Below, piece by piece: positions 24,273 to 33,651 of a DNA stretch of 64,000 bases. A model generated the notes under the pieces. It did not search any database, was not told where the DNA came from, and saw only the letters and a list, made by a program, of their open reading frames with translations. The DNA is taken from positions 1 to 64,000 of the forward strand of contig NZ_GL379778.1 in NCBI RefSeq assembly GCF_000143765.1. The letters run 5' to 3'. A program made the translations under genes and the position numbers. This DNA comes from Sphingobacterium spiritivorum ATCC 33861 (GTDB lineage Bacteria > Bacteroidota > Bacteroidia > Sphingobacteriales > Sphingobacteriaceae). How positions within the stretch are numbered: the stretch's first letter is position 1; every line of letters begins with the position of its first letter.

Positions 24273-26729
24273 ATGGAAGAAGATCAAATACCAAAAGAAC
24301 TGGAGTTAAGTCCTGCAACAGATACATCGCTGGACGAAAATATTCATCATGTTAATAATCCGGTTTTAGATTTGCCGCATATTGAAAAAAAATACCTTGG
24401 CACAGCTACATCTTATGTGAAGCAGAAAGATGGATACATCTTTACAGACGGTAGTGCGAAAGTGGAGATAAAAGTTGTCAGTGATGAGATCATTCGGGTC
24501 AGATTAGCACCTAAGGGATCTTTTCTGGAAGACTTTTCTTACGCGATCTCGGATCTCAATCAGCAGTCAGCACTTTTCGATATCGAAGAGGACGAAAACT
24601 TTTACTGCGTCAAGACAAATATGGTTCATTGTAAGATCCAGAAGAAAGATTTTTTGATTTCTTTTGAAGATCACAACAGTAAAATTATCAATGCAGATTA
24701 TACTTCCATGCACTGGGAGGAGAATGCAGATTTTGGAGGATACTATGTCTATTGCACCAAACATGCCTTTAATCAGGAAGTGTTTTTCGGAGCCGGCGAT
24801 AAGGCTACAAACCTTAATCTGAGGGGCAGACGCATACAGAACTGGAATTCGGATACGTATTCCTATGCTTTTAATCAGGATCCCTTATATAAAACCATTC
24901 CGTTTTATATTGGTGTGAATGATGGTGATGCATATGGTATTTTCTTTGACAATACATTCAAGACTTATTTTGATTTTGCAGCCGAGCATCAGGAAAGAAC
25001 CAGTTTCTGGTCTGAGGGTGGCGAGCTGCAATATTACTATATACACGGTCCTCATATGATGGACGTAGTAAAGCGGTATCATAGTATTACAGGTACGCAT
25101 TATATGCCGCCGCTTTGGGCTATTGGCTACCACCAGTGCAGATGGAGCTATTATCCTGAAAATATGGTCAGAGAGGTCGCAAAGCAATTCAGACAGCGAA
25201 ATATTCCGTGTGATGCAATTTATCTAGATATAGACTATATGGATGGTTATCGTTGTTTCACCTGGAATAAACATTACTTTCCGAATCCAAAGAAAATGAT
25301 CTCGGATCTGGCTTCTAATGGCTTTAAGACCGTAGTGATGATTGACCCGGGTATCAAGGTAGACGATAGCTATTGGGTATTTAAAGAAGGGCAGGAGAAA
25401 AAGTATTTCTGCCGCAGAGGGGATGATTATTTTATGGAAGGTTTTGTGTGGCCGGGACGTTGTCAGTTTCCTGATTTTACAAATCCTGCTGTTCGCGAAT
25501 GGTGGGGCGGACTTTATAAAGGGCTGGTAGAAGATGGTGTGGCCGGATTCTGGAACGATATGAATGAGCCTGCAGTATTCGGAAGAGGTACATTCCCGGA
25601 TGATGTACGTCATTATTATGAAGGACATCGCGGATCACATCGCAAAGCACATAATATCTACGGTATGCAGATGGTACGTGCAACATATGACGGCTTGAAA
25701 AAACTTTATCAAAACAAACGTCCTTTTACGATCACACGTGCGGCGTACTCAGGCACACAGCGTTATTCATCTGTATGGACAGGAGATAATATTGCTACCT
25801 GGGAACATCTCAAGATAGGTACGCTGCAATTACAACGTCTGTCCGTATCCGGATTGTCTTTCTGCGGAACAGATATCGGGGGATTTACAGGAGAGCCGGA
25901 CGGCGAACTTTATACACGTTGGATGCAGTTTGGTGTGTTTTCTCCTTTTATGCGGGTGCATTCAGCAGGAGATACACGTGACCGCGAGCCCTGGAGTTTT
26001 GGTGAAGACTGGGAAAAGATCAATAAGAAGTTTATTGAATTGAGATATAAGCTATTGCCTTATATATACTCTGTGTTTTGGGAGCAGCATAAGTACGGAC
26101 TTCCGATACTGAGACCAGTAGCTATGCTGGAACAGCATATCCCTAAAAATCTGCAACGCGAAGAGGAATTTGCTTTTGGTGATAAGATTCTGGTGTCTCC
26201 GGTTCTTAATCCGGGTCAGAAAAATAAAATAGTTTATCTGCCGGAAGGAAACTGGTATTATTATTTCGATAATACGGGCTTTGAAGGTGGGCAGGAATAT
26301 ACTATTGAGACCCCGCTTGATGAAATGCCGGTATTTGTAAAGGCTGGAAGTGTGATCCCCGAATACCCGGTGATGCAGTATACAGGAGAGAAAAAACTGG
26401 AACATCTCCAACTGAATGTATACTATACTGCAGGAGAAGAAGATTCTTATATCTATGCCGATCACGGTGATACTTTCGCTTACGAACAGAATATTTATTC
26501 TGAAAAACATTTTATTGTAGACGGTACACAATCTTTGCTGACCATTACACAACATGTCGAAGGATTGCACTCTGAACGATTCGATGATTTTCACATCTAT
26601 TTAATAGGATTACCTCAGGAGCCGGTATCTGTTATACAGGACGGACTGGAGATCAAAATACAAAGAGACAATGAAAACCGTCTTTTTGTAGTGGTTGAAA
26701 AAGAGTTTAGAAAATTGATTATTCAATAA
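24273..26729 (+). CDS. GH31 alpha-glucosidase, cytoplasmic
   Basis: The protein has 818 residues. The GH31 nucleophile is Asp429 (Phe-Trp-Asn-Asp-Met-Asn-Glu-Pro) and the acid/base is Asp505 (Val-Trp-Thr-Gly-Asp-Asn). Supporting motifs are Ile-Pro-Cys-Asp-Ala-Ile-Tyr-Leu-Asp-Ile-Asp-Tyr-Met and Met-Arg-Val-His-Ser-Ala-Gly-Asp. There is no signal peptide; a 45-residue acidic extension opens the protein, so it should be cytoplasmic. It starts the glycogen cluster, 17 bases upstream of glgB, and probably trims alpha-glucan from inside. The substrate linkage is inferred from context, not read from residues. Confidence 0.9.
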   Translation: MEEDQIPKELELSPATDTSLDENIHHVNNPVLDLPHIEKKYLGTATSYVKQKDGYIFTDGSAKVEIKVVSDEIIRVRLAPKGSFLEDFSYAISDLNQQSALFDIEEDENFYCVKTNMVHCKIQKKDFLISFEDHNSKIINADYTSMHWEENADFGGYYVYCTKHAFNQEVFFGAGDKATNLNLRGRRIQNWNSDTYSYAFNQDPLYKTIPFYIGVNDGDAYGIFFDNTFKTYFDFAAEHQERTSFWSEGGELQYYYIHGPHMMDVVKRYHSITGTHYMPPLWAIGYHQCRWSYYPENMVREVAKQFRQRNIPCDAIYLDIDYMDGYRCFTWNKHYFPNPKKMISDLASNGFKTVVMIDPGIKVDDSYWVFKEGQEKKYFCRRGDDYFMEGFVWPGRCQFPDFTNPAVREWWGGLYKGLVEDGVAGFWNDMNEPAVFGRGTFPDDVRHYYEGHRGSHRKAHNIYGMQMVRATYDGLKKLYQNKRPFTITRAAYSGTQRYSSVWTGDNIATWEHLKIGTLQLQRLSVSGLSFCGTDIGGFTGEPDGELYTRWMQFGVFSPFMRVHSAGDTRDREPWSFGEDWEKINKKFIELRYKLLPYIYSVFWEQHKYGLPILRPVAMLEQHIPKNLQREEEFAFGDKILVSPVLNPGQKNKIVYLPEGNWYYYFDNTGFEGGQEYTIETPLDEMPVFVKAGSVIPEYPVMQYTGEKKLEHLQLNVYYTAGEEDSYIYADHGDTFAYEQNIYSEKHFIVDGTQSLLTITQHVEGLHSERFDDFHIYLIGLPQEPVSVIQDGLEIKIQRDNENRLFVVVEKEFRKLIIQ

Positions 26730-26746
26730 TGTAATCCAAACTGATT

Positions 26747-28711
26747 ATGAGCCAACCGGTAGAAGTTTATTCACTGTTTACGAACTATGATGTCAGCCTG
26801 TTTCGTGCAGGAAAGCTGTATAAGCTCTATGAAAAATTCGGATCTCATGTCCTTACCGTAAGTCATGTGGAGGGTGTATATTTTTCTGTCTGGGCTCCAA
26901 ATGCCCGTAAGGTATCCGTTATCGGAAACTTTAACGGCTGGAATCCGCATAGTCACAGCTTATTTGTGCGTTGGGACGGCAGCGGAATATGGGAAGGTTT
27001 TATTCCCAAAATAGGAAACGGTGAGGTTTATAAATATCATATAGAAGCAAATTCCGGAGAAATCCTTGAAAAAGGTGACCCCTATGCCTTGCAATGGGAA
27101 GTACCGCCAAGTACCGCTTCTGTCGTATCTACAAACTGGTATGAATGGGACGACGAGGATTGGATGCAGCAACGATATGTAAACAACGGACTTAATCAGC
27201 CTTTTTCTGTATATGAAATGCATCTAGGATCCTGGATGCGAGATCCGGCAGATCCGGCTCGTCTGCTGAATTACAGAGAGATAGCTGATAGGCTGGTGCC
27301 GTACATCAAAGAATTGGGATTTACCCATGTCGAATTTCTTCCTGTCATGGAACATCCGTATTACCCTTCATGGGGGTATCAGATCACCGGTTATTATGCT
27401 GCTTCATCCAGATACGGAAGTTCACAGGATTTGATGTACCTTATTGAACAGTTGCATAAAAATGGCATCGGGGTTATTATGGACTGGGTACCTTCCCATT
27501 ACCCGGGGGATAGTCACGGACTACATCGTTTTGACGGAACACATCTGTATGAGCATGAGGATCCGCGTAAAGGATTCCATCCGGACTGGAAGTCTCATAT
27601 TTTTAATTACGGACGAAATGAAGTACGGGCATTTCTGATCAGCAATGCAATTTACTGGCTGGAACGTTTTCATATTGACGGTATACGTGTTGATGCTGTA
27701 GCATCTATGCTTTACCTTGACTATTCGAGAGAAGAAGGGGAGTGGATACCAAATGAATTTGGCGGAAGGGAAAATCTGGAAGCTGTAGATTTTCTGAAAG
27801 AATTTAATGAGGCTGTTTACAACTATTTTCCCGATGTACAGACCATCGCTGAAGAATCTACTTCGTGGCCGGGTGTAAGCAGACCTACTTACACCGGAGG
27901 TCTGGGATTCGGCATGAAATGGATGATGGGCTGGATGCATGATACGCTGAGCTATTTTAAAGAGGATCCTATAAACCGGAAATATCATCACCATAAAATG
28001 ACATTTGCTACAGTGTACGCATATCACGAAAATTTTATGCTGCCACTCTCACATGATGAAGTCGTGCACGGCAAGCAGTCTCTGATCTATAAAATGCCCG
28101 GCGATGAATGGCAGAAATTTGCTAATCTGCGTGCATTATACTTGTATATGTTTACATTCAGTGGTACCAAGCTCCTGTTTATGGGAGATGAGTTTGCACA
28201 GACTCAGGAATGGAATGTAGAGCAATCGCTGGATTGGCATCTGTTGGATTATGCTCCTCACAAAGGGATGAAATCATTTGTAGCAGATCTGAATGCCTTT
28301 TATAAAAATCATTCAGCCTTATATCAGCGCAGTTTTGAACATTCCGGATTTCATTGGATAGAACTCGGGGATGCAGATCAGTCTGTCTTTGTATATGCAC
28401 GTAAGGGCTATGACGAGGAAGATCAGATCCTTGTTGTCCTGAATCTGACACCAGTTGTCAGACCTGCTTTCCGTATAGGTGTCCCATTGGCCGGAGAATG
28501 GGAAGTTGTTCTCAATTCGGACGACCTTAAATATTTTGGAAGCGGAGCTTCCGTACATACCACAGCTTCAGAGCATCTTTCGTGGATGGGACAGCTGTAT
28601 TCTATTACGGTGGATCTTCCTCCTTTGTGCGGAGTTGCGCTGAAAAGAAAAACTATTGTCAAAGATGTTCCAGCAGCTAAAATGTTGTCTTCAAGAAGTC
28701 CGGTTGTTTGA
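26747..28711 (+). CDS. glgB: 1,4-alpha-glucan branching enzyme
   Basis: This 654-residue enzyme cuts alpha-1,4 glucan chains and rejoins them as alpha-1,6 branches. The N-terminal CBM48 (about 35-135, Phe-Ser-Val-Trp-Ala-Pro-Asn-Ala and Phe-Asn-Gly-Trp-Asn) is followed by the GH13 barrel. The nucleophile is Asp316 (Gly-Ile-Arg-Val-Asp-Ala-Val) and the acid/base is Glu369 (Ile-Ala-Glu-Glu-Ser-Thr). The transition-state Asp sits in Leu-Ser-His-Asp-Glu-Val-Val-His-Gly-Lys. It is a short-form GlgB with a single CBM48. It lies between GH31 and glgA. Confidence 0.96.
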   Translation: MSQPVEVYSLFTNYDVSLFRAGKLYKLYEKFGSHVLTVSHVEGVYFSVWAPNARKVSVIGNFNGWNPHSHSLFVRWDGSGIWEGFIPKIGNGEVYKYHIEANSGEILEKGDPYALQWEVPPSTASVVSTNWYEWDDEDWMQQRYVNNGLNQPFSVYEMHLGSWMRDPADPARLLNYREIADRLVPYIKELGFTHVEFLPVMEHPYYPSWGYQITGYYAASSRYGSSQDLMYLIEQLHKNGIGVIMDWVPSHYPGDSHGLHRFDGTHLYEHEDPRKGFHPDWKSHIFNYGRNEVRAFLISNAIYWLERFHIDGIRVDAVASMLYLDYSREEGEWIPNEFGGRENLEAVDFLKEFNEAVYNYFPDVQTIAEESTSWPGVSRPTYTGGLGFGMKWMMGWMHDTLSYFKEDPINRKYHHHKMTFATVYAYHENFMLPLSHDEVVHGKQSLIYKMPGDEWQKFANLRALYLYMFTFSGTKLLFMGDEFAQTQEWNVEQSLDWHLLDYAPHKGMKSFVADLNAFYKNHSALYQRSFEHSGFHWIELGDADQSVFVYARKGYDEEDQILVVLNLTPVVRPAFRIGVPLAGEWEVVLNSDDLKYFGSGASVHTTASEHLSWMGQLYSITVDLPPLCGVALKRKTIVKDVPAAKMLSSRSPVV

Positions 28712-28732
28712 TTTTTTTAATTTCTAAAGATT

Positions 28733-30154
28733 ATGATGAATGTTATTCACCTGAGTGTTGAGTGCTATCCTGTGGCCAAAGTAGGAGGGTTGGCCGATGT
28801 GGTGGGAGCATTGCCCAAATACCAGAACCGGTTAGGTATCCATGCATCAGTAGTAATGCCCTGGTATGATAAACCCTTTATTTTACAACATTCTTTTGCT
28901 GTGATTGCGACAGGCAGGTTCACCATGGGATCTGCAACGATACCCTACGAGGTCTGGAAAGAACAGGATCAGGTATTGGGTTATGAACTTTATATGATTC
29001 GGATACCGGGGTATCTGGACCGTGCAGATGTGTATGGGTATGCTGATGAAGGAGAACAGTTTATTGCTTTTCAGCATGCCTTTCTGGACTGGTTGGTTCA
29101 ATCGGATCAGACGCCGGATGTAGTGCATTGTCATGATCATCATGTAGGCCTTATCCCGTTTCTGATGCAATGGGGTAACGATTTTGAGCGTTTACGGAAA
29201 GTTAAAACAGTTCTTACGGTGCATAACGGCCAATATCAGGGTTGGATGAATTGGAGCAAAGGTATTCTTTTACCAGCTTTTGATACATGGAAATGGGGCC
29301 TTTTGGATTGGGACGGGCTTATTAATCCGTTGGCTGCAGCTGTCAAATGCTGTACCGCATTTACGACAGTTTCTGAGGGATATCTTCGGGAGCTCTATAC
29401 AGATGCCAACGGATTGCAGTCGCTCTTTGCAGACGAATCTGGCAAAGGCTACGGCATTGTAAATGGTATTGATACTGAAATCTGGGATCCGCAAACGGAT
29501 CCTGCTGTAAAAGTTCATTATCAGGCTAAAAATGTAACCTCAGGGAAAAGGGCAAATAAAGAAGCTTTCTGTAAAGCCTATGGCTTAGATCCGAAAGTGC
29601 CTTTGCTGGTTTTTATAGGTAGGTTTGCAACCGAAAAAGGGGCAGATTTATTGAATGAAATTATTGTTAATTTATTTGAGGTTAAAAACGAAAAATTAAG
29701 TATATTTATTTTAGGTTCCGGCGATCAGGAAATCAGAGCATCGTTAGAAGGATTAACAGGTCATTATGAAGGGCGTTTTGCAGCGTTTTTCGGTTATGAT
29801 GAATCTCTTGCACATTGGGTCTATGCATCGGCCGATTTGTTGCTTATGCCATCGCGTGTTGAACCTTGCGGACTTAATCAGTTATATTCACTTCGGTACG
29901 GTACTGTACCAGTTGTGAGGACCATCGGCGGACTCAAGGATACTGTCATTGATATTGCTGCTGAGAACGGTTATGGTATTTCATTCGATGAGGCCACAGT
30001 AGAAAGTGCAATAGCGGGCATACAACGTGCTATCCTTTTTGCGGAAGACAAAGCCCGGTTCGATAAGAACAGGAAGAAAATAATGTCCCTTGATTTTTCA
30101 TGGGATTCATCGGCTAAAAAATACATTCATTTATATAACCAGATAAATAAATAG
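28733..30154 (+). CDS. glgA: Glycogen synthase (GT5)
   Basis: This 473-residue enzyme extends glycogen from ADP-glucose. The N-terminal Rossmann domain has the ADP-glucose-binding Lys-Val-Gly-Gly-Leu-Ala-Asp-Val-Val-Gly at residues 16-25; the C-terminal GT-B half carries Gly-Arg-Phe-Ala-Thr-Glu-Lys-Gly and Pro-Ser-Arg-Val-Glu-Pro-Cys-Gly-Leu-Asn-Gln. Cys-His-Asp-His-His is the usual catalytic-site segment. Two Met codons open the frame (28733 and 28736). It begins 22 bases after glgB and ends four bases before glgC. Confidence 0.95.
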   Translation: MMNVIHLSVECYPVAKVGGLADVVGALPKYQNRLGIHASVVMPWYDKPFILQHSFAVIATGRFTMGSATIPYEVWKEQDQVLGYELYMIRIPGYLDRADVYGYADEGEQFIAFQHAFLDWLVQSDQTPDVVHCHDHHVGLIPFLMQWGNDFERLRKVKTVLTVHNGQYQGWMNWSKGILLPAFDTWKWGLLDWDGLINPLAAAVKCCTAFTTVSEGYLRELYTDANGLQSLFADESGKGYGIVNGIDTEIWDPQTDPAVKVHYQAKNVTSGKRANKEAFCKAYGLDPKVPLLVFIGRFATEKGADLLNEIIVNLFEVKNEKLSIFILGSGDQEIRASLEGLTGHYEGRFAAFFGYDESLAHWVYASADLLLMPSRVEPCGLNQLYSLRYGTVPVVRTIGGLKDTVIDIAAENGYGISFDEATVESAIAGIQRAILFAEDKARFDKNRKKIMSLDFSWDSSAKKYIHLYNQINK

Positions 30155-30157
30155 ATT

Positions 30158-31429
30158 ATGTTGCCAAAAGTCGTTTCCATAGTATTGGGCGGAGGACGTG
30201 GTACGCGTCTTTATCCCCTGACCCATGAGAGGTCCAAACCAGCTGTTCCGATTGCCGGCAAATATCGCCTGGTAGATATTCCTATTTCGAACTGTCTTAA
30301 TTCGGGATTCAATCGCATATTTGTATTGACCCAGTTTAATTCAGCCTCGCTGAATAAGCATATCAAGAACACATACAATTTTAGCGGCTTTAGCAAGGGG
30401 TTTGTAGATATCCTGGCTGCGGAGCAAACGAACGATGGTGATCGTTGGTTTGAAGGTACTGCAGATGCTGTGAGACGTACACAAAAGTATATGTACAATG
30501 TGGATTACGATTATGTGCTCATCCTCTCCGGAGATCAGCTTTATCAGATGGATTTTTCTGAGCTCATAGATTTTCACATTAAGAACAAAGGAGAGGTCAC
30601 ACTTGCTACCATTCCGGTATCCAAAAAAGATGCCCCGGGATTTGGAATACTGAAAGCAAATGATCAAAATGAGATCACTTCTTTTATTGAAAAACCAAAT
30701 GCCGGATTACTTCCCGACTGGACTTCAGAGGTGAGTGACAATATGAAGGCTCAGGAGCGTAATTATCTTGCATCTATGGGTATTTATGTCTTCTCAAGAG
30801 GTGTCCTTAATCAGTTGCTCAACGAAAACCCGGGAATGGACTTCGGTAAGGAAATTATTCCGGATGCGATAGGGCTGAAAAAAGTTTTAAGTTACCAATA
30901 TGACGGATATTGGACAGATATCGGTACGATTGATTCCTTTTTTGAGGCTAATATAGGATTGACAGATGATATTCCGTTATTTAATCTCTTTGACAAACAC
31001 ACGATCTTTTCCAGAGCGCGTATGCTGCCACCGTCGAAGATATCCGGTACGACACTGACCAATAGTATAGTTGCAGATGGTTGTATCATTGTAGCTCAGA
31101 GTATTGAAAAATCTGTTATCGGAATACGTTCCAGAATAGGGAAGGGCACTAACTTGCATTCTACCTATATGATGGGCTGTGATTATTATGAACATCTGAC
31201 AGAAGTCATCGAGTTGATAAACACTCAGGCGCCACCGCCTGTAGGAGTAGGCGAAAACTGCCATATAGAAAAAGCTATTCTTGATAAAAACTGTAGGATA
31301 GGAAATGATGTTTATATAAAAGGAGGTACGCATTTGCCGGATGGGGATTTTGATACCTATACTATTCGTGACGGGATCGTAGTGGTAAAGAAAAATGCTG
31401 TAATTCCGCATGGTTTTAAGATAGGATAA
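30158..31429 (+). CDS. glgC: Glucose-1-phosphate adenylyltransferase
   Basis: This 423-residue enzyme makes ADP-glucose from glucose-1-phosphate and ATP, the committed step of bacterial glycogen synthesis. The N-terminal pyrophosphorylase motif Gly-Gly-Gly-Arg-Gly-Thr-Arg-Leu lies at 11-18, followed by Pro-Ala-Val-Pro-Ile-Ala-Gly-Lys-Tyr-Arg-Leu. The substrate-site Gly-Thr-Ala-Asp-Ala-Val (about 100-105) and Phe-Ile-Glu-Lys-Pro (about 175-179) are present. The C-terminus forms the left-handed beta-helix repeats of the allosteric domain. It is the last gene of the four-gene glycogen operon. Confidence 0.96.
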   Translation: MLPKVVSIVLGGGRGTRLYPLTHERSKPAVPIAGKYRLVDIPISNCLNSGFNRIFVLTQFNSASLNKHIKNTYNFSGFSKGFVDILAAEQTNDGDRWFEGTADAVRRTQKYMYNVDYDYVLILSGDQLYQMDFSELIDFHIKNKGEVTLATIPVSKKDAPGFGILKANDQNEITSFIEKPNAGLLPDWTSEVSDNMKAQERNYLASMGIYVFSRGVLNQLLNENPGMDFGKEIIPDAIGLKKVLSYQYDGYWTDIGTIDSFFEANIGLTDDIPLFNLFDKHTIFSRARMLPPSKISGTTLTNSIVADGCIIVAQSIEKSVIGIRSRIGKGTNLHSTYMMGCDYYEHLTEVIELINTQAPPPVGVGENCHIEKAILDKNCRIGNDVYIKGGTHLPDGDFDTYTIRDGIVVVKKNAVIPHGFKIG

Positions 31430-31498
31430 GATAAAGGGGAAATTATCCTTAAATAAGTATAACTTTTTACTCAAAGATATTACAATTAAACACTACCT

Positions 31499-32029
31499 AT
31501 GATAGATGCTGAAAGAATATTAAAGGAAGAGCAGATGTATTTCGCGAAAGAAATCATCTGCAATATTCCTTGTCATATCGGATATGTCAAGAGATTCCGC
31601 TGGCGCTGGATGGCTACACAGCTTAATACTTTTGTCTTTATTGCAGAGGTGAATGGTACGATGACGCAACTGATGATGAGATCTTTTTCAAAGGCTTGTT
31701 ATGACTATGCTATTCATAACAATAAAGGCTGGCCACGTGGATTGCAGTCCGGAGTCGGCGCTATAGCGATTCTGGTTGGAGATGAGATCACGCAGGACGG
31801 AGCTGCCTATTGCATGGCAGATCCCAATGCTCATTTCTCTGCTTTCGAAGTTCCGGTAGCCTATCTGAAAAAATATAAGCAGCCTGTGCATTTCCGGGGT
31901 ACACAGATCTGGGGAGCAATATATTATCCGTATTTCTCTGAAATAATCCGGCGTATCTGCGGAAAACTCGCTGCCAGTCAGCCTCAGGAGTCCATGCCAC
32001 CGCCATTGCCATCTGCAGATCTGGGATAG
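31499..32029 (+). CDS. Conserved protein of unknown function
   Basis: I do not recognise this 176-residue protein. It lacks a signal peptide and has no long hydrophobic segment. It contains a Trp-Pro-Arg-Gly-Leu-Gln-Ser-Gly-Val-Gly-Ala-Ile-Ala-Ile-Leu core (about 79-93), a Tyr-Cys-Met-Ala-Asp-Pro segment and a Pro-rich tail (Met-Pro-Pro-Pro-Leu-Pro). It lies 69 bases after glgC in the same direction, so it may be read through from the glycogen operon, but nothing ties it to glycogen. Its terminator lies about 130 bases downstream. Confidence 0.7.
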   Translation: MIDAERILKEEQMYFAKEIICNIPCHIGYVKRFRWRWMATQLNTFVFIAEVNGTMTQLMMRSFSKACYDYAIHNNKGWPRGLQSGVGAIAILVGDEITQDGAAYCMADPNAHFSAFEVPVAYLKKYKQPVHFRGTQIWGAIYYPYFSEIIRRICGKLAASQPQESMPPPLPSADLG

Positions 32030-32066
32030 CAATAAGTAGATTTACTGCTTTCTACTTTACAGGTAC

Positions 32067-32147
32067 AAAAAAACGCCATTTCAACCGGGAAAGAATTCTA
32101 AAATATGCGTCTTATTTTAGCAGACTGTTCCACAAGCCGAGATGGCG
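32067..32147 (-). terminator. Long structured terminator of the aspartate aminotransferase gene
   Basis: On the minus strand CGCCAT (32147-32142) pairs with ATGGCG (32079-32074), extended inward by several wobble pairs. An inner hairpin CTAAAATA/TATTTTAG (32120-32113 and 32105-32098) fills the loop. Seven T residues follow (32073-32067). The inner stem makes it unusually long for a simple terminator. Confidence 0.6.
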
Positions 32148-32158
32148 AAAAGTTATAT

Positions 32159-32187
32159 CAGGTACTGAAAAGTACCTGTTTGTTTTT
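32159..32187 (+). terminator. Intrinsic terminator for the plus-strand gene before it
   Basis: CAGGTACT (32159-32166) and AGTACCTG (32171-32178) form a perfect 8-bp stem closed by a GAAA tetraloop, followed by TTTGTTTTT. It ends on the stop codon of the convergent aminotransferase gene. Confidence 0.75.
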
Positions 32188-33391
32188 AGCTAAGTTTTGA
32201 TAAAGCTTCTTTGATTCTTCTGAGCGCTTCTTTCAGGTTCTCATCTGAAGCGGCGTATGAAAGACGAATATAATTGTTGTTTCCGAATGAATCACCACCT
32301 ACAGTAGCCACATGTCCTTCATTTAAAAGATACAAAGCCAGATCAGCAGAATTTTGGATAATATTTCCATTGCTGTCTTTTTTTCCAAAGAAAGAACTGA
32401 TTTCCGGGAAGAAGTAAAAGGCACCCTGAGGAAGATTTGTTTTTACACCAGGGATATCATTCAACAGGTCATATACCAATTGACGTCTGCGTGCAAATGC
32501 TTCTTTCATCTTATTGACACTTTCCAGTCCGCCTTCGTAAGCAGCAATACCTGCCCGCTGTGAAATAGAGCATGTTCCTGAAGTCGTCTGTCCCTGCATT
32601 TTATCATTGGCAGCAGCGATTTCCTTGTTTGCTGCTATATAACCCAGACGCCATCCAGTCATAGCAAAGGCTTTTGAAAAACCATTTACAACGATTACTC
32701 TGTCTTTAATGCTTTCAAATTGTGCTATAGATTCGTGCTGATCTACAAAATTGATATGCTCGTAGATTTCATCTGATATAATGTAGATCTCAGGATGTTT
32801 TTCAAACACCGCTACCAAACCTGCCAGCTCTTCTTTACTGTATACCGAACCTGTCGGATTACATGGAGAAGAAAACATAAATACTTTAGATTTAGGTGTG
32901 ATTGCTGCTTCTAGCTGAGCAGGTGTAATCTTGAAATCCTGATCAATTTCAGTATCTATAAATACAGATTTTCCTTCAGCCAATACTACCATTTCAGAGT
33001 AAGAAACCCAATATGGAGTAGGAATAATGACCTCGTCACCCGGGTTGACCAATGTTAACAATACATTTGAAAGGGACTGTTTAGCACCTGTAGAAACTAC
33101 AATCTGCGAAATATCATAATTCAGTCCGTTCTCATTTTTCAATTTATTGACAATCGCTTGTCTTAGTTCAGGATATCCCGGAACAGGAGAATAGCGGGTG
33201 TAGTTTTCGTCAAGAGCTTTCTTAGCGGCTTCCTTAACGTTGTCCGGCGTATTGAAATCCGGTTCTCCAACACTTAAACTGATGACATTGACTCCTTTTG
33301 CGGCTAATTCACGACCAAGTTTTGTCATTTTTAGCGTAGCTGATTCGGATAAATTATTAATCCTATCTGATAAAATTGATGTTGTACTCAT
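32186..33391 (-). CDS. Class I aspartate/aromatic aminotransferase
   Basis: The protein has 401 residues with the fold-type I aminotransferase layout of subgroup Ib aspartate aminotransferases (thermophile-like). The PLP lysine is Lys240 (Phe-Ser-Lys-Ala-Phe-Ala-Met-Thr-Gly-Trp-Arg-Leu-Gly). Other cofactor contacts are Cys-Asn-Pro-Thr-Gly, Ser-Asp-Glu-Ile-Tyr-Glu, and Arg-Leu-Ser-Tyr-Ala near the C-terminus for substrate carboxylate binding. It transfers amino groups between aspartate and 2-oxoglutarate; exact substrate range is not decided by sequence. A -7 box lies directly upstream. Confidence 0.92.
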   Translation of the reverse strand: MSTTSILSDRINNLSESATLKMTKLGRELAAKGVNVISLSVGEPDFNTPDNVKEAAKKALDENYTRYSPVPGYPELRQAIVNKLKNENGLNYDISQIVVSTGAKQSLSNVLLTLVNPGDEVIIPTPYWVSYSEMVVLAEGKSVFIDTEIDQDFKITPAQLEAAITPKSKVFMFSSPCNPTGSVYSKEELAGLVAVFEKHPEIYIISDEIYEHINFVDQHESIAQFESIKDRVIVVNGFSKAFAMTGWRLGYIAANKEIAAANDKMQGQTTSGTCSISQRAGIAAYEGGLESVNKMKEAFARRRQLVYDLLNDIPGVKTNLPQGAFYFFPEISSFFGKKDSNGNIIQNSADLALYLLNEGHVATVGGDSFGNNNYIRLSYAASDENLKEALRRIKEALSKLS

Positions 33392-33398
33392 GGTATCA

Positions 33399-33406
33399 CA
33401 AAGATA
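33399..33406 (-). promoter_or_regulatory. -7 element of the aminotransferase gene
   Basis: TATCTTTG on the minus strand (33406-33399) lies seven bases before the ATG. No TTTG is found at the usual -33 spacing. Confidence 0.45.
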
Positions 33407-33651
33407 TTATATAGAATGCAAATAATGAGTTAATTTCTTGAAAAAAGAAAAACAAATTCAGGAAATTATATCAAAATCTATAATTATCAACCAAAACTAA
33501 AGAAGTTTAAAATAACTCGTAGTTTTGTTTACTCAAAAATGAGAGTTAGGGCTACTGATTTTCGTAGATTTAGCCCCCGCTTTTTGATCGGTGATCCGGC
33601 AATTAAAAAATACAGAATATACACTAACGTATTTTTTTGTAAAAATCTTAA

